From NCBI RefSeq assembly GCF_004341885.1, contig NZ_SLVX01000027.1:1-55810 (forward strand): 55,810 nucleotides of DNA, in the 5' to 3' direction. A model generated the notes under the pieces. That model was given only the letters and a program-made list of their open reading frames with translations. It made no database searches and was not told the origin of the DNA. The position numbers and the translations under genes were made by a program. The stretch's first letter is position 1. Each line of letters begins with the position of its first letter. This document shows positions 35,340 through 45,692 of the stretch, in pieces. This DNA is from Shinella granuli (lineage in GTDB: Bacteria; Pseudomonadota; Alphaproteobacteria; Rhizobiales; Rhizobiaceae).

Positions 35340-35909
35340 ATGACCACAGGTGGAATGACCCCCGGTTTTACTAGGCAGTGGTATTCCCCCCAGGCCGCCG
35401 AGGCTCTGATCACTGAAACCGGCGGCCTGCATTTCACCATGGACCTGGTCGCCGCCAGGGCTGGCATCAGCAAGGGTGGGCTGACCTACAGCTATCCCAC
35501 CAAGGATGCACTGATCGAGGACATGTTGCGCCGGGAGCTTCAACGCTTCGTTTCCCTTCGGGAATCCGAAACCAAGGGAAATGCGCCGCACGACAGATTG
35601 GCGGCGCATATCAGGGTTTCTGCCGAGCAGAAGGCTGTCTACCTGACGCGCGCGGCTCACCTGATGGCGGCATTATCCAGCCATCCCGTTCATCGTAAGC
35701 AAGTACAGGCATTCTATCGCGAAGCCTTCGAGCTTGCCGATCCTGCCACCGAAGAAGGTCGACGAGCCCGCAAGGCCTTCCTTTCGATTGAAGGGCTGTT
35801 TCTCTTGAGGGGGCTCGGCCTGATGCAGGTCAGCGATCAGGAATGGGACGATGTTTTTGCTGATGCGCTGGCGGGTTTGAAGCAGGCGACAACGCATCTA
35901 GCGCGTTGA
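35340..35909 (+). CDS. TetR-family transcriptional regulator
   Basis: 189 residues. The helix-turn-helix is LHFTMDLVAARAGISKGGLTYSYPTKDALIEDML (outline; about residues 29-62), with an all-helical ligand domain behind. The N-terminal 18 residues (MTTGGMTPGFTRQWYSPQ) do not look like a normal TetR start, and the ATG is weakly supported, so the 5' end may have been replaced at a rearrangement. No transporter or enzyme target lies next to it. Confidence 0.75.
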   Translation: MTTGGMTPGFTRQWYSPQAAEALITETGGLHFTMDLVAARAGISKGGLTYSYPTKDALIEDMLRRELQRFVSLRESETKGNAPHDRLAAHIRVSAEQKAVYLTRAAHLMAALSSHPVHRKQVQAFYREAFELADPATEEGRRARKAFLSIEGLFLLRGLGLMQVSDQEWDDVFADALAGLKQATTHLAR

Positions 35910-36049
35910 TTTTAGGATGACATCGGTCCATGCGGGGAAGTCATTTGAGGAACGGGACCTAAGGGCTTCGAGCCTACAAAATGACCGCTTCTGAATTCTG
36001 TTCGGCCGGTCCAGGATGACCGCAATGCGGTCGACAACTGCCATTGCAC

Positions 36050-37354
36050 CTACCGAACCGCGCCGGGAAACACGATGTCCTGGTCGACAAGCACGTTGAA
36101 GCGGTATCCGGGCCGGATTTCGAGCGTCGGCTGGACATTGAGGTTCCGCGACAGGGTCTGCTGCGACATCTGGCCGAAGGTTTCGGCAAATGAGCGCCTG
36201 GCGGCATCCTCGGCGCTGTTGGAGTTTCCGAACGCGTTGCGATCTTGCGGGATCATCATTTCCGTACCGGCACCGATCAAGGCAACTAGAACGGCGGATC
36301 CGAAGGTACGAAGATAGTGGTTGTCGACGCGATCCCTGAACCCGCCAAAGCCAGCGGCATCGGTTCCAGCCATACCGCCGAGCTGCAGCGTTGACCCGTT
36401 CGGGAAAATAATATCGGTCCAGATGACCAGCACTCGGTTCTGCCCAAAGGAGACATTGGAATCATATCGTCCGAACAGCTTTGTGCCCTGCGGGATGAGG
36501 AGATGTCGGCCGGTGGCGCTGTCATAGACGTTCTGACTGACCTGGGCTGTGATGCGACCGGGAAGATCGGAATTGATGCCGGTTATGAGCGTTGCCGGAA
36601 TGACCGAGCCGCGCTTGAGCTCATAGGGCGACATCTGTGGCACGACCGGGTTTGGCAGATAGCCGAGTTCCGCGATGTCCTGATTGAAGAATCGCTCCTT
36701 TCCGGCCTGCCCGTTCGGGTCGCCGTTGGGACTGGTGAGGCCACCTTGCATCGCGGCCGCATAAAGGTCGAGTGCGCTTGCGGGCCGTCCGGGCTGGCCT
36801 GCCACAGAAGCTCCTCCAGCTGCTTCCGTTGTCGGTTCCCGATTGAGGTCATTGATGCTGACAGCAATCGGAGAATCGTAGGCAGCGTCATTCGCCTGTA
36901 GCCGCGCCATGCGCTGTCGGTGCTGTTCGCGCAGATATTGCTCGTGCTGTTCCCGCTCAAGCCGCGCGCGCCAGACCTCTTCGGGTTCGATCTTTGACGT
37001 GGCAGGTTGGGGGTCCGTTTGAGGTAGGTTCTCTGCTGCCGGGAAGGGATTGGCTGGGGTCTCCGCTGTTGCGGGCGGAAACGGCTGGAATTGCGGCTGG
37101 GCAGGCTCGCCGATGATGCCGTCGGGAACGCCACGGGTCAGCTGGTCGGCATAGGTCGATGCCGATTGCGATCCCGCGGCACCAGCACCGCCATCGTCGC
37201 GAAACCGCAGTCCTCGCGACGTCAGCCCATAGAAGATGACAGCAAGAAAAATCACCACCAGCGCGATTGCACCGATAATCGGCAGCCGGTTCAGCCGCCG
37301 GATCTTTGGGGCGGATGCGGTGTCAGTACCGCCAAGCTTCAACGACGGTGTCAT
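36050..37354 (-). CDS. trbI: Conjugation channel protein TrbI (VirB10 family)
   Basis: 434 residues. One N-terminal membrane helix (about 25-45) is followed by a Pro-rich linker and a charged coiled stretch (EREQHEQYLREQHRQRM). The C-terminal barrel domain starts near 235 (YELKRGSVIPATLITGINSDLPG, outline) and ends TLEIRPGYRFNVLVDQDI. TrbI spans both membranes and senses ATPase action. It is the last gene of trbBCDEJKLFGHI. Confidence 0.95.
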   Translation of the reverse strand: MTPSLKLGGTDTASAPKIRRLNRLPIIGAIALVVIFLAVIFYGLTSRGLRFRDDGGAGAAGSQSASTYADQLTRGVPDGIIGEPAQPQFQPFPPATAETPANPFPAAENLPQTDPQPATSKIEPEEVWRARLEREQHEQYLREQHRQRMARLQANDAAYDSPIAVSINDLNREPTTEAAGGASVAGQPGRPASALDLYAAAMQGGLTSPNGDPNGQAGKERFFNQDIAELGYLPNPVVPQMSPYELKRGSVIPATLITGINSDLPGRITAQVSQNVYDSATGRHLLIPQGTKLFGRYDSNVSFGQNRVLVIWTDIIFPNGSTLQLGGMAGTDAAGFGGFRDRVDNHYLRTFGSAVLVALIGAGTEMMIPQDRNAFGNSNSAEDAARRSFAETFGQMSQQTLSRNLNVQPTLEIRPGYRFNVLVDQDIVFPGAVR

Positions 37355-37818
37355 GCTGTGCCTGCCGAGCCATGTTGCCGAATCGATAGTGGGCTGACCG
37401 GGGTGGCTCCTTCGGCACCGGGCTTGTACATTCGGGTAAGATCGAAGCGCAGCGTCGATAGCCTGACCAGAACGGCTCCCTCGAACTCGTCAACCGTATA
37501 GGCGAGGGCGAGGATATTGGTGTCGTCGGTCTTCTGGTCAGTGATGACGGCATAACCCCAGTCTTGCAACGACGCCTGCAGCGCCTGGCCGAATACGGAA
37601 CCATCGGGTGTGAACCGGATCGTCGTGCCGCCGGGACCTGCCTGTTCGGCAAGCCTGCCCACCATGTCGCCGGCGATGCTGCTGGCGGCTTCCGGCGACA
37701 ATTGCGCCGTCACCGTGCTTTGGATCAGCCCGGCTTGCCCCAGCGTCTGACAGGCGGAGAGTAGCCCGGCTAAAATGATCGCAGCGATGAGGCGGCCGGG
37801 CACGGAAAATCTGTGCAT
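37351..37818 (-). CDS. trbH: Conjugal transfer lipoprotein TrbH
   Basis: 155 residues with a lipoprotein signal ending LLSAC (Cys 23). The mature part is unremarkable sequence typical of TrbH. Its stop overlaps the trbI start by four bases. It lies between trbG and trbI, as in Ti and RP4 systems. Confidence 0.9.
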   Translation of the reverse strand: MHRFSVPGRLIAAIILAGLLSACQTLGQAGLIQSTVTAQLSPEAASSIAGDMVGRLAEQAGPGGTTIRFTPDGSVFGQALQASLQDWGYAVITDQKTDDTNILALAYTVDEFEGAVLVRLSTLRFDLTRMYKPGAEGATPVSPLSIRQHGSAGTA

Positions 37819-37821
37819 CCC

Positions 37822-38646
37822 CTACCCTCCCCGCCGGATGGTTATCTTTTGCTGCTGGCGGCCGACACCGGAAACGAGAATGGCGTGATCGATATGATAG
37901 TCGACCACCATCATAGAGCCGCTCATTCGATAGTTGACGATGCGGTTTTCACCACCGGACACGACGAATAACACCGGAGCATCCTGGCCGGAAAGCGACG
38001 ATGGAAACTGGATATAGGTCTTTTGGCCGTCGCTATAGATCCGCGTTGGCCGCCAGCGCGCCGAGCCGCTCGTCCGAAACCCAAAGTTCAGCTGGTCGGC
38101 AGGCACGCCGGCGCCCGGAACGATGCTGGCTTCCATGCGTGCGCTGATCTCGGCAAAGCGGGCATTGACGTCTTCCGCGTATTCAAAGCCGACCCGGGCC
38201 ATATACTGGCTTTGATGCGATTTGAGCTGGATGTGATAGGTCCGCCGCGAGGTCGTCACCACCATGGACGTGACGAGCCCGGCCTCCGACGGCTTGACGA
38301 TCAGATGCACGGCCTGGCCGCCGGGCGCGCCAGAAGTTGCCGGTTCGACCTTCCAGCGCACGGTGTCACCAAGCAGAACGTCGCGGACGATCTCGCCGGC
38401 TTGCAATTCGATATCGCAGACCTGCAGTGGAGAGCAGACGACCGAAGGCTGGACCTCGCCATAGAGGAAGATGACCTTGCCGTCATTGCCACGGGTTACA
38501 ACCCCCTGCCCCGATTGCCACTGCCCGGAAAGGCCCGTTGCGCGCGCTTCGTTCGCGTTCAGCGCTTGCGCCTGAGCAGATGTCGGCATTGCCGACAGGA
38601 GGAGAGCCGCGCAGAAAACGACGCCCCTTGTCCTCGAAAAGTTCAT
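37822..38646 (-). CDS. trbG: Conjugation channel protein TrbG (VirB9 family)
   Basis: 274 residues with a cleavable signal (to about residue 27, AQAQA). VirB9-like strands include [16 protein letters not shown] and the C-terminal [20 protein letters not shown] region that binds the outer-membrane part of the channel. Confidence 0.94.
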   Translation of the reverse strand: MNFSRTRGVVFCAALLLSAMPTSAQAQALNANEARATGLSGQWQSGQGVVTRGNDGKVIFLYGEVQPSVVCSPLQVCDIELQAGEIVRDVLLGDTVRWKVEPATSGAPGGQAVHLIVKPSEAGLVTSMVVTTSRRTYHIQLKSHQSQYMARVGFEYAEDVNARFAEISARMEASIVPGAGVPADQLNFGFRTSGSARWRPTRIYSDGQKTYIQFPSSLSGQDAPVLFVVSGGENRIVNYRMSGSMMVVDYHIDHAILVSGVGRQQQKITIRRGG

Positions 38647-38665
38647 GATACTCTCCTGCCGGCAC

Positions 38666-39328
38666 TCACAGTTGCGCCGTCCACTCGAAATCTCTCAAAT
38701 AAAGCCCGATCGGGTTGAAACGGATGACAGCTTCGTCCTGCGGTGGGGTCAGTGTCACGGTGGCGATGCCACGGTAACGACGCGTGCCAAGTTCCTTGCC
38801 CTGCCGGTCGCGCTGGAATTCCGTCCAGTCGACCTGGTAGCTCTGGTTTGAGAGGGGCACGATGTTGGTCACCTCGATGGCGACAGTCATGGTGACGGCG
38901 CGATCAAATGGCGAATTGCCCCGGAACCAGGCATTGATCTTCTCGGTGGCGGGGTCTGATGTGCGCAGCAGCGCATAGGTGCGGTCGATATATTGCTTCT
39001 GGACGACGGCGTCTGGCGTGACCGAGCGGAAGTTGCTCACGAAACTGCCGAGTGTGGCGCGCACGACCCTTGCATCGGCGTATTCGATCTGCTGCGGGAA
39101 CCCGGCGCTGGCGGCCGTTCCCAGCCGGTCGACCTCGACGATATAGGGGACGAGTTTGACCTGCGTACTTTGATAAAGCGCATAGGAGAAGCCGATCACC
39201 GCCATCAGCATGCCGGTGACGCCGACAATGCGCCAGGCACGCGCCGCCATCACATAAGAACCATAGCGCTCGTTCCATTCCTGGCGTGCGGCAAGGTAGG
39301 GATTTTCGGGTGGATTGCGCCCAGCCAT
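38666..39328 (-). CDS. trbF: Conjugation channel protein TrbF (VirB8 family)
   Basis: 220 residues. One membrane helix (about 30-50, [21 protein letters not shown] in outline) follows the conserved [17 protein letters not shown] start. The periplasmic NTF2-like domain has [21 protein letters not shown]. It nucleates assembly of the secretion channel. Confidence 0.94.
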   Translation of the reverse strand: MAGRNPPENPYLAARQEWNERYGSYVMAARAWRIVGVTGMLMAVIGFSYALYQSTQVKLVPYIVEVDRLGTAASAGFPQQIEYADARVVRATLGSFVSNFRSVTPDAVVQKQYIDRTYALLRTSDPATEKINAWFRGNSPFDRAVTMTVAIEVTNIVPLSNQSYQVDWTEFQRDRQGKELGTRRYRGIATVTLTPPQDEAVIRFNPIGLYLRDFEWTAQL

Positions 39329-39338
39329 ATTTTGTCAC

Positions 39339-40505
39339 TCACGCCTTATCGTCGCTGGAGGGTTTGCGCGTCGATCGGCCCTGGGACTGATCGAGCTTGG
39401 AATTGGCAAGACCGAGCGTGGACGCGCCCCATGTTCCCGGAACACCGATTGCTTTGTCACGCGCAGCGCCCGCCAGCGCGCCGCCGGCAGCACCGGCGCC
39501 CGAGGCCATGCCTTTGAGCGCGGCAGCTCCAAAGGAGACGCCGGCGGTACGGGTGTCAGAAAAGGCCGCCGCCCCTGCCCTTGCGCCGCCCGCAGCAAGC
39601 GCCGCGCCGCCGACAGCAAAGCTTGTCGCCTGCCCGCCATGCCGGATCGTCTCCATGCCCCCGGTCACCGAAACGCCCTGCACCACGCCCTGGATGATGT
39701 TGGGTACATAGATCGAGATGATGAAGACCACGACGGAAATGCCGGCAATGGCGAGCGTCGACAGATATTCGTCCGAACTAGCCGGGCCGCTCGCCAGATT
39801 GACGAGCACCTGCGATCCAATGCGGGCGATCATCACCAGCGCCATCAATTTCATGCCGACACTGAAGGCATAGATGAGGTAGCGGACGGCAAAATCCTTT
39901 GTGAAGCTCGAGCCTCCGAGTCCGAGCATGATCATGCCAGCGAGCAGCCCGACATACATTTCCACCATCACCGAGATGAAGATCGCGGCAACCAGGCTGA
40001 AACAGATGACGACGACGATCATGGCAAAGACCGCAGCAATGGCGAGCGCATTGTCTTCGAAGAGGCCGAACTGGGCCTTGCTCGACATGGCGCTTGCGAC
40101 CTGAAGGCCGGCATTGAAGACATTGGCCGGCGAGGCCGAGCCACCGCCGGCGCCGATCTGGAACAGGCTATCGACCATGGCTTTTGCAAAGGCCGGCCCC
40201 TGTTCAAGAATGAAGACGAAGAGGCCAATGAACATGATGCGGCGCACCAGTTCGGCAAACCATGTATCGAGCGATGCCGCCGCCAGCGCCAGCCAGACGG
40301 CGGCTATGCCGATCTCAATGCCGGCAAGGATCCAGAACAGCGAGCGGGCCGCCTGCAGGACGGTTGTCTCCCAGCCCTGGGCAGCACTTGCCACCTCATT
40401 TTCCAGATTGGTCAGCAGTGAGCCATCCTGCGCGAAGGCCGGCTCGATCAGGATCGATAGCCCAAGCAGGGTGACGAGCGCCGCCCTAATTGCTGGCGGC
40501 GTCAT
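39339..40505 (-). CDS. trbL: Polytopic inner-membrane protein TrbL (VirB6 family)
   Basis: 388 residues from the ATG at 40505 (MTPPAIRAALVTLLG), overlapping trbK by 20 bases. A signal-like N-terminus is followed by six or so membrane segments between about 50 and 270. The C-terminal tail is rich in Ala/Gly, then charged (RSTRKPSSDDKA). It is the central channel component. Confidence 0.93.
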   Translation of the reverse strand: MTPPAIRAALVTLLGLSILIEPAFAQDGSLLTNLENEVASAAQGWETTVLQAARSLFWILAGIEIGIAAVWLALAAASLDTWFAELVRRIMFIGLFVFILEQGPAFAKAMVDSLFQIGAGGGSASPANVFNAGLQVASAMSSKAQFGLFEDNALAIAAVFAMIVVVICFSLVAAIFISVMVEMYVGLLAGMIMLGLGGSSFTKDFAVRYLIYAFSVGMKLMALVMIARIGSQVLVNLASGPASSDEYLSTLAIAGISVVVFIISIYVPNIIQGVVQGVSVTGGMETIRHGGQATSFAVGGAALAAGGARAGAAAFSDTRTAGVSFGAAALKGMASGAGAAGGALAGAARDKAIGVPGTWGASTLGLANSKLDQSQGRSTRKPSSDDKA

Positions 40506-40695
40506 TGCCCTGCTCCTCTCGTGCGTCCCAGCGCGGCCGCATTTCCTGGCCACCGGTCATGTCGAATTGTTGCACCGGTACGGCCGCTGGTGCAGTTGAG
40601 GCTGGACTGCGGGCATTGTCAGGACGAATCCAGACCAGGACGACAATGCCGATCACGACGATGACGGCTGCAATGATGAGGAAAAACCTGTTCAC
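40486..40695 (-). CDS. trbK: Entry-exclusion protein TrbK
   Basis: 69 residues: one N-terminal hydrophobic segment (LIIAAVIVVIGIVVLVWI), then a short polar tail. Its size and its position between trbJ and trbL identify it as TrbK, which in related plasmids blocks entry of a second copy. The sequence itself is poorly conserved. Confidence 0.85.
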   Translation of the reverse strand: MNRFFLIIAAVIVVIGIVVLVWIRPDNARSPASTAPAAVPVQQFDMTGGQEMRPRWDAREEQGNDAASN

Positions 40696-41492
40696 CAGCG
40701 CGGCTCCATCATCTGACCGCCCGAGCTTGACGGTGCAGTTGACCTGAAAAATTCCTCACGCCTTGTCTGGGCTAGGTCCTTCGCCGCCTGCTCGGACTGA
40801 TACCAGGTGGCCATCATCGTCATTTGCTGCGACACCAGCCCGCGCAACTTCTGGGACTGCGCTACCTGCTGGGCGGCAATCTGATGCCCGGCCTGAAGGG
40901 CCTGCATCTGGCCAACCGCGCTTTCCGACATGGAGCGTAACTGCGCCATGGTCGCTTCCTCGCTCCCGAATTGTTCCGCAGTGAAGCCGGCGGCACGCAA
41001 TGTCGATGCGATGGTGTCGCGATTGGTGTCGGACCAGTCTTGATAGCTCGAGGAAAAGCTCTCGCCATTGGCAAGGCCAGTCTTGAACTCGGCAAAGCTC
41101 TGGAACCGCTGCTTTAACACATCGTCGATATTGCCCATCGAGAATGCGATCCCCTGCCCCTGATTGACGAGACCCTGAAGGCGGGCAAGATCGTTTTCGA
41201 CCTGGCCCCAGATATGGCTGGGAAGCTGCAACGTGTTTTGCAGCATGTTCTCGTAGATTCGGATTTGGTTCTGGATCTGTTCGGCCAGGTGAGCGATCTG
41301 CTGCACCTGGTTCTGGATTTGCTCGGCGGATTGACCGACCAGCCCCACCAGCTCGGTATTGTTGAGCAATTGTGTCCATTCGGTCGCTTGCCCGGTGACA
41401 GCACCGGCATATGCGGGCGCAGACGGGACCATGCTGGCGGTAGCGAACACAGCAACGGCGATCCTAACGGTATGCGAGAATGGTTTCGGCAT
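40692..41492 (-). CDS. trbJ: Conjugal transfer protein TrbJ (VirB5 family)
   Basis: 266 residues from the ATG at 41492 (MPKPFSHTVRIAVAVF), overlapping trbE by 29 bases. A signal peptide ends near AYAGA (about 29). The rest is helical and Gln-rich (AEQIQNQVQQIAHLAEQIQ). TrbJ is a minor pilus protein needed for mating contact. Confidence 0.92.
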   Translation of the reverse strand: MPKPFSHTVRIAVAVFATASMVPSAPAYAGAVTGQATEWTQLLNNTELVGLVGQSAEQIQNQVQQIAHLAEQIQNQIRIYENMLQNTLQLPSHIWGQVENDLARLQGLVNQGQGIAFSMGNIDDVLKQRFQSFAEFKTGLANGESFSSSYQDWSDTNRDTIASTLRAAGFTAEQFGSEEATMAQLRSMSESAVGQMQALQAGHQIAAQQVAQSQKLRGLVSQQMTMMATWYQSEQAAKDLAQTRREEFFRSTAPSSSGGQMMEPRW

Positions 41493-43914
41493 TGCCGATC
41501 CCCCTTTCCATAAGCCAGACCTTTGGCCAGTTCGCGCCATGGTCATGGTCAAGCTGCTCAATGCGTTTGAGATCGTCCTTGCCGGTGGCCCCAACAAAGG
41601 ACAGCGCGACCGGTCCCAGCGCCATGTCGAACAGGCGTCTTCCTTCAGGCGAGGCGACGTAATATTCCCGTTTGGGTGTGGCCAATGCGACAATCTCGAT
41701 CTGGCGTTCATTGAAGCCGATGCGCTCGTAAAATTCGCGTGTGCCCGGTTCACGGGCCGCGCCATTCGGCAGGCAGATTTTGGTCGGACAGCTTTCCTTC
41801 AGCACATCGATGATGCCAGAGCGCTCGGCGTCCGAAATTGATTGCGTGGCGAGCAACACCGCGCAATTGGCCTTGCGCAACACTTTAAGCCATTCGCGGA
41901 TTTTATCCCTGAATGTCGGATGGCCCAGCATCAGCCAGGCTTCATCGAGCACAATCAGGCTTGGAGCACCGGTGAGGCGCTTTTCGATACGACGGAAGAG
42001 ATAAAGCAGGACCGGCACGAGATTGCGCTCGCCCATATTCATCAGTTCCTCGATCTCAAAACACTGGAAGGTGCCGAGCGTCAGACCATCCTGTTCTGCG
42101 TCGAGTAACTGGCCCATTGGTCCGTCGACGGTGTAATGGTGAAGCGCATCCTTGATCTCGCGCAGCTGCACGCCGCTGACAAAATCCGAGAGAGAGCGGC
42201 CGGGCGCAGAGGCCATCAGCCTGATCTGGCGCGAGATCGCATTGCGATGGTCGGGCGTGATGGTCACGCCTTGCATGGCAACCAGTGTTTCGATCCATTC
42301 GGCTGCCCAGGCGCGGTCACCATCTGTGTCGAGCTCGGCCAGCGGACAGAAGGCCAGCATGGCATCGGCCTCCCCTGCCCCGATCTCGTAATGATCGCTC
42401 CCAGTGGCCAGTGTCAGCGGCAGAAGTGACCTGCCCTTATCAAAAGCGAAGATCTGCGCATCGCGGTAGCGGCGGAATTGTGCGGCGATCAGGGCTAGCA
42501 GCGTTGACTTACCGGATCCGGTTGGGCCGAACACCAGCGTATGGCCGACATCATCAACATGAAGGTTTAACCGGAACGGCGTAGAGCCGCTGGCAACCTG
42601 CATCAGCGGTGGTGAATTGGGCGGGTAGAATGGACAGGGTGCCGTCGCGCTGCCCGACCATACCGAATTGACCGGGATAAGGTCGGCGAGGTTGCGCGTG
42701 TTGATCAGAGGTTCGCGAATGTTGGCGTACCAGTTGCCCGGCAGTGAGCCGAGATAGGCTTCGGTGGCGTTCAACGTTTCGATGCGCGCGCCAAAGCCTT
42801 CCGCTTGGATCAGCCTGCGCACCGCCTCGGCCTGTTCGCGCAAGCGGCTATCATCATGATCGAACATGACGATGACGGGGGTATAGTAGCCATAGGCAAC
42901 CAGTTGCGATGCGGCTTCTGCGATCGCGTCCTCAGCTTCGGCCACCATCAGTATGGCGTCCTGATCGACCGATCGGCTCTGGGTCTGGAACAGCTGGTCG
43001 AAGAAGGGGCGCACTTTCTGCTGCCACTTCTTGCGGGTGCGCTCGAGCTTTTGCCGTGCGTCCTGCTCATCCAGGAAGACGAAGCGGCTTGACCAGCGAT
43101 AGGTCAGCGGCATCAGGTCAAGGTGGTTCAGGATGCCGGGCCAGCTTTCGGCCGGGAAACCGTCTATGGCGACGACTGCCAGATAATGGCCATCGACCAT
43201 TGGCGATAGCCCATGATGGAACTCGGCGGTCGCCAGCCAGTCGAGATACATCGGGATTTCCGGCAGGCGGACCGGATGGTTCTCCCCTACGATGCAGAAG
43301 CGGATGAACTGGAAGAGTTCATCGTAGCGCGCTTCGCGTCCGGTCCCGGGATCAATAACGGTCCGCGTGACCATGCGGCGGATCGAAAGAACGTTCGCCA
43401 GATATTGCTCGACCTCGCGGATCGATGTCCGGAAATTGTCGAGAACAGTGTCTGCATAGGTCTCGGAACGGCTTTCGGCATCGGAATAGACATAGCGTGT
43501 CATGGCTGACCTGCGCCGCTCGGGCGGGCGATAGGTGAGGATCAAGGCATGTTGGCTCTCAAAATGGCCGCGCTCGGCTTCGAAATGGGTGCGCCGCTCG
43601 TTGTCGATAGCCGCGGTCACAGCATCGGGGAAATAACTTCCCTCGCGTGACGGATAGGAATCGGTCGGCACCCGCACGGCCTCGACCTGGATCATCCAAC
43701 CGGAGCCGAGGCGAGACAGGATCGCGTTGATCTGGCGTGACACCTCGTTGCGCTCAGGATTGGTCGAACTGTCCGAATCCGGTCCTGCGAAGTACCATCC
43801 AGCCATCAAGCTGCCGTCCTTAAGCAAGATCACGCCATCGTCAACGAGACCCGCGTAAGGGATCAGATCGGAAAAGGACGGATTTATGTTACGAAACTGA
43901 CGAAGTTCTACCAT
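41464..43914 (-). CDS. trbE: Conjugation ATPase TrbE (VirB4 family)
   Basis: 816 residues. The C-terminal ATPase half has FGPTGSGKSTLLALI (near 455-470) and LIVLDEAWLMLGHP (near 640), with the ATQSISDAERS sensor region. The N-terminal half carries the CagE/TrbE-type domain. It drives pilus and channel assembly. The full family length is present. Confidence 0.95.
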   Translation of the reverse strand: MVELRQFRNINPSFSDLIPYAGLVDDGVILLKDGSLMAGWYFAGPDSDSSTNPERNEVSRQINAILSRLGSGWMIQVEAVRVPTDSYPSREGSYFPDAVTAAIDNERRTHFEAERGHFESQHALILTYRPPERRRSAMTRYVYSDAESRSETYADTVLDNFRTSIREVEQYLANVLSIRRMVTRTVIDPGTGREARYDELFQFIRFCIVGENHPVRLPEIPMYLDWLATAEFHHGLSPMVDGHYLAVVAIDGFPAESWPGILNHLDLMPLTYRWSSRFVFLDEQDARQKLERTRKKWQQKVRPFFDQLFQTQSRSVDQDAILMVAEAEDAIAEAASQLVAYGYYTPVIVMFDHDDSRLREQAEAVRRLIQAEGFGARIETLNATEAYLGSLPGNWYANIREPLINTRNLADLIPVNSVWSGSATAPCPFYPPNSPPLMQVASGSTPFRLNLHVDDVGHTLVFGPTGSGKSTLLALIAAQFRRYRDAQIFAFDKGRSLLPLTLATGSDHYEIGAGEADAMLAFCPLAELDTDGDRAWAAEWIETLVAMQGVTITPDHRNAISRQIRLMASAPGRSLSDFVSGVQLREIKDALHHYTVDGPMGQLLDAEQDGLTLGTFQCFEIEELMNMGERNLVPVLLYLFRRIEKRLTGAPSLIVLDEAWLMLGHPTFRDKIREWLKVLRKANCAVLLATQSISDAERSGIIDVLKESCPTKICLPNGAAREPGTREFYERIGFNERQIEIVALATPKREYYVASPEGRRLFDMALGPVALSFVGATGKDDLKRIEQLDHDHGANWPKVWLMERGIGNAETILAYR

Positions 43915-43921
43915 GGGCGGG

Positions 43922-44221
43922 TCAGTACCTGCGCCATGGCGTGGACGTCGGGCGGTAATTCTGTCGGTAGCCGATATGGCGCAAATAGACCTGTCGCATC
44001 AACGGATCGGCCTTGGCCATCATCCGCAGTGCGCCAACGACACCAATCCAGATTGCGATGCCGAGCAGCGCAGAGAACCAGGTCAGGACCACGAAGATCA
44101 AAATGACCGTCGCCAGCCCAGTCAGCAAAACCAGTTCGCGATCGGCACCCATCAAATGGTTCGGGCGCGACAGCGCCCGATGAATGCGGGATCGTGCGAG
44201 CGGAGCGACTGGCTCAGCCAT
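43922..44221 (-). CDS. trbD: Conjugal transfer protein TrbD (VirB3 family)
   Basis: 99 residues from the ATG at 44221 ([20 protein letters not shown]). Two adjacent membrane segments ([31 protein letters not shown]) and the YLRHIGYR end are typical of VirB3-like proteins that work with TrbE. Confidence 0.92.
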   Translation of the reverse strand: MAEPVAPLARSRIHRALSRPNHLMGADRELVLLTGLATVILIFVVLTWFSALLGIAIWIGVVGALRMMAKADPLMRQVYLRHIGYRQNYRPTSTPWRRY

Positions 44222-44597
44222 CACCGCCCTCCCCTGCCCCGCCCTTTCTTGCAAGGGTCGACTGGACAGTTTCGACTGTGCCGATAGATGCGCCGGAGGC
44301 ACCGAAGAGCCCGACGATTTGGGTTGCGCCAAGCAGAATGCCGGCAACCAGCACGACATACATTAGCCGTCTGGCAAAATCGTTCAGCTCGCCGCCGAAG
44401 ATCAGCATTCCGCCGGCGACGGCAACTGCCGCGAGTGCAATAAAGCCCGCCACCGGCCCGGTGATCGATTGCTGTATCTGTTGCAGGGGCCCTTCCCATG
44501 GCAGACCGCCGCCGCCGGAGGCCAGAGCGGGCTCGATGGACAGGATGAAAACGGTGATGCTCGCCGTCAGAAAGGCGACGGTCCTGTTATGCTGCAT
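44214..44597 (-). CDS. trbC: Conjugative pilin precursor TrbC (VirB2 family)
   Basis: 127 residues from the ATG at 44597 ([17 protein letters not shown]). A long signal ends at PALASGG, and two membrane segments ([35 protein letters not shown]) make up the mature pilin, which TraF would cyclise. It overlaps both neighbours by a few bases. Confidence 0.93.
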   Translation of the reverse strand: MQHNRTVAFLTASITVFILSIEPALASGGGGLPWEGPLQQIQQSITGPVAGFIALAAVAVAGGMLIFGGELNDFARRLMYVVLVAGILLGATQIVGLFGASGASIGTVETVQSTLARKGGAGEGGDG

Positions 44598-45555
44598 CGA
44601 GGCGCCCCTCTTCCGAATAAGTTTCGATTTGATAGTTCCCGTCACGCCAGACCTCGACATGGATGACGTCCCGCACACGCCGTCCTGTCGGTGTGCGCTC
44701 AATCGAGACGACCAAGTCCACCGCCTCGCCGATCACGTCGTGCATTGGCTGCTGACTTGCTTCGGCGGTGAGTTGCTCAAGCCGTCGCAGGGCCGAAAAC
44801 GCATTGTTGGCGTGGATGGTGGTGATGCCGCCCGGATGACCGGTATTCCATGCCTTGAGCATGGTGAGTGCCGCACCATCGCGGACCTCGCCGACAATGA
44901 TACGATCGGGCCGTAACCGCATGGTGCTCTTCAGCAGCCGGGCCATATCTACCGTATCGGTGGTGTGGAGCTGCACTGCATTCTCGGCTGCGCACTGGAT
45001 CTCGGCCGTATCTTCCAGGATCACCAGCCTGTGTTCCGGCGCTGTCCGTACCATCTCGGCGATGACGGCATTGGCGAGCGTCGTCTTCCCCGAACCAGTG
45101 CCGCCGGAAATGACGATGTTGAGGCGCGCCTTGATCGCCTTGCGAACGAGGGTGGCCTGTTCGCACGTCATGATGGCGCTTCGGATGTAGTCCTCCAGCG
45201 GGATCAAGCGCGAAGCTCGTTTGCGGATGGTGAAGCTTGGACCTGCCACCACGGGCGGCAGCAGCCCTTCAAAACGGTGGCCACCTATCGGCAACTCACC
45301 GGAGATAATCGGCTGGTCTTCATCGGCTTCCGTCTGCAGTGCATGCGCGACGCTGCCGATGATGATTTCGGCGGCACCTGGCTGCAGGGTGCCCATGCTG
45401 TCGATCCCCTGCCCCAATCGCTCGACGAACAGCTTTCCGTCCGGGTTCAGCATGATCTCGACCACGGATGTATCTTCAAGCGCGGAACAGATGGTCTCGC
45501 CAAGCGCATCCTGCAGCTTACGGACCAGACGGAGGTGGGAGCGCGAGGCGGTCAT
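44587..45555 (-). CDS. trbB: Conjugation ATPase TrbB (VirB11 family)
   Basis: 322 residues. [15 protein letters not shown] (about 148-162) is the Walker [12 protein letters not shown] the Asp box, [15 protein letters not shown] the Walker B, and [12 protein letters not shown] the His box of the PulE/VirB11 family. It is the first gene of the trb operon; in Ti plasmids traI precedes it, but here no synthase gene does. Confidence 0.95.
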   Translation of the reverse strand: MTASRSHLRLVRKLQDALGETICSALEDTSVVEIMLNPDGKLFVERLGQGIDSMGTLQPGAAEIIIGSVAHALQTEADEDQPIISGELPIGGHRFEGLLPPVVAGPSFTIRKRASRLIPLEDYIRSAIMTCEQATLVRKAIKARLNIVISGGTGSGKTTLANAVIAEMVRTAPEHRLVILEDTAEIQCAAENAVQLHTTDTVDMARLLKSTMRLRPDRIIVGEVRDGAALTMLKAWNTGHPGGITTIHANNAFSALRRLEQLTAEASQQPMHDVIGEAVDLVVSIERTPTGRRVRDVIHVEVWRDGNYQIETYSEEGRLDAA

Positions 45556-45692
45556 GCCAGACGCCTGCTCTCATAACGCAAAGCCGTCGGCATACGCCTG
45601 GACATAGGATCAGGAATTTGTTGCTGCCACATGTGGAATCGCTGCCCCCTTCTGATAGGGCAACATCAACATCACATAGGCAGATGCGTCAG

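Noticed and set aside
35201-35473. Minus-strand 90-codon frame with a protein-like stretch
   Set aside because: The segment near VIPPVVIMLYGP looks coding, but I cannot name a family and both ends are ragged; it is mentioned only as a possible fragment.
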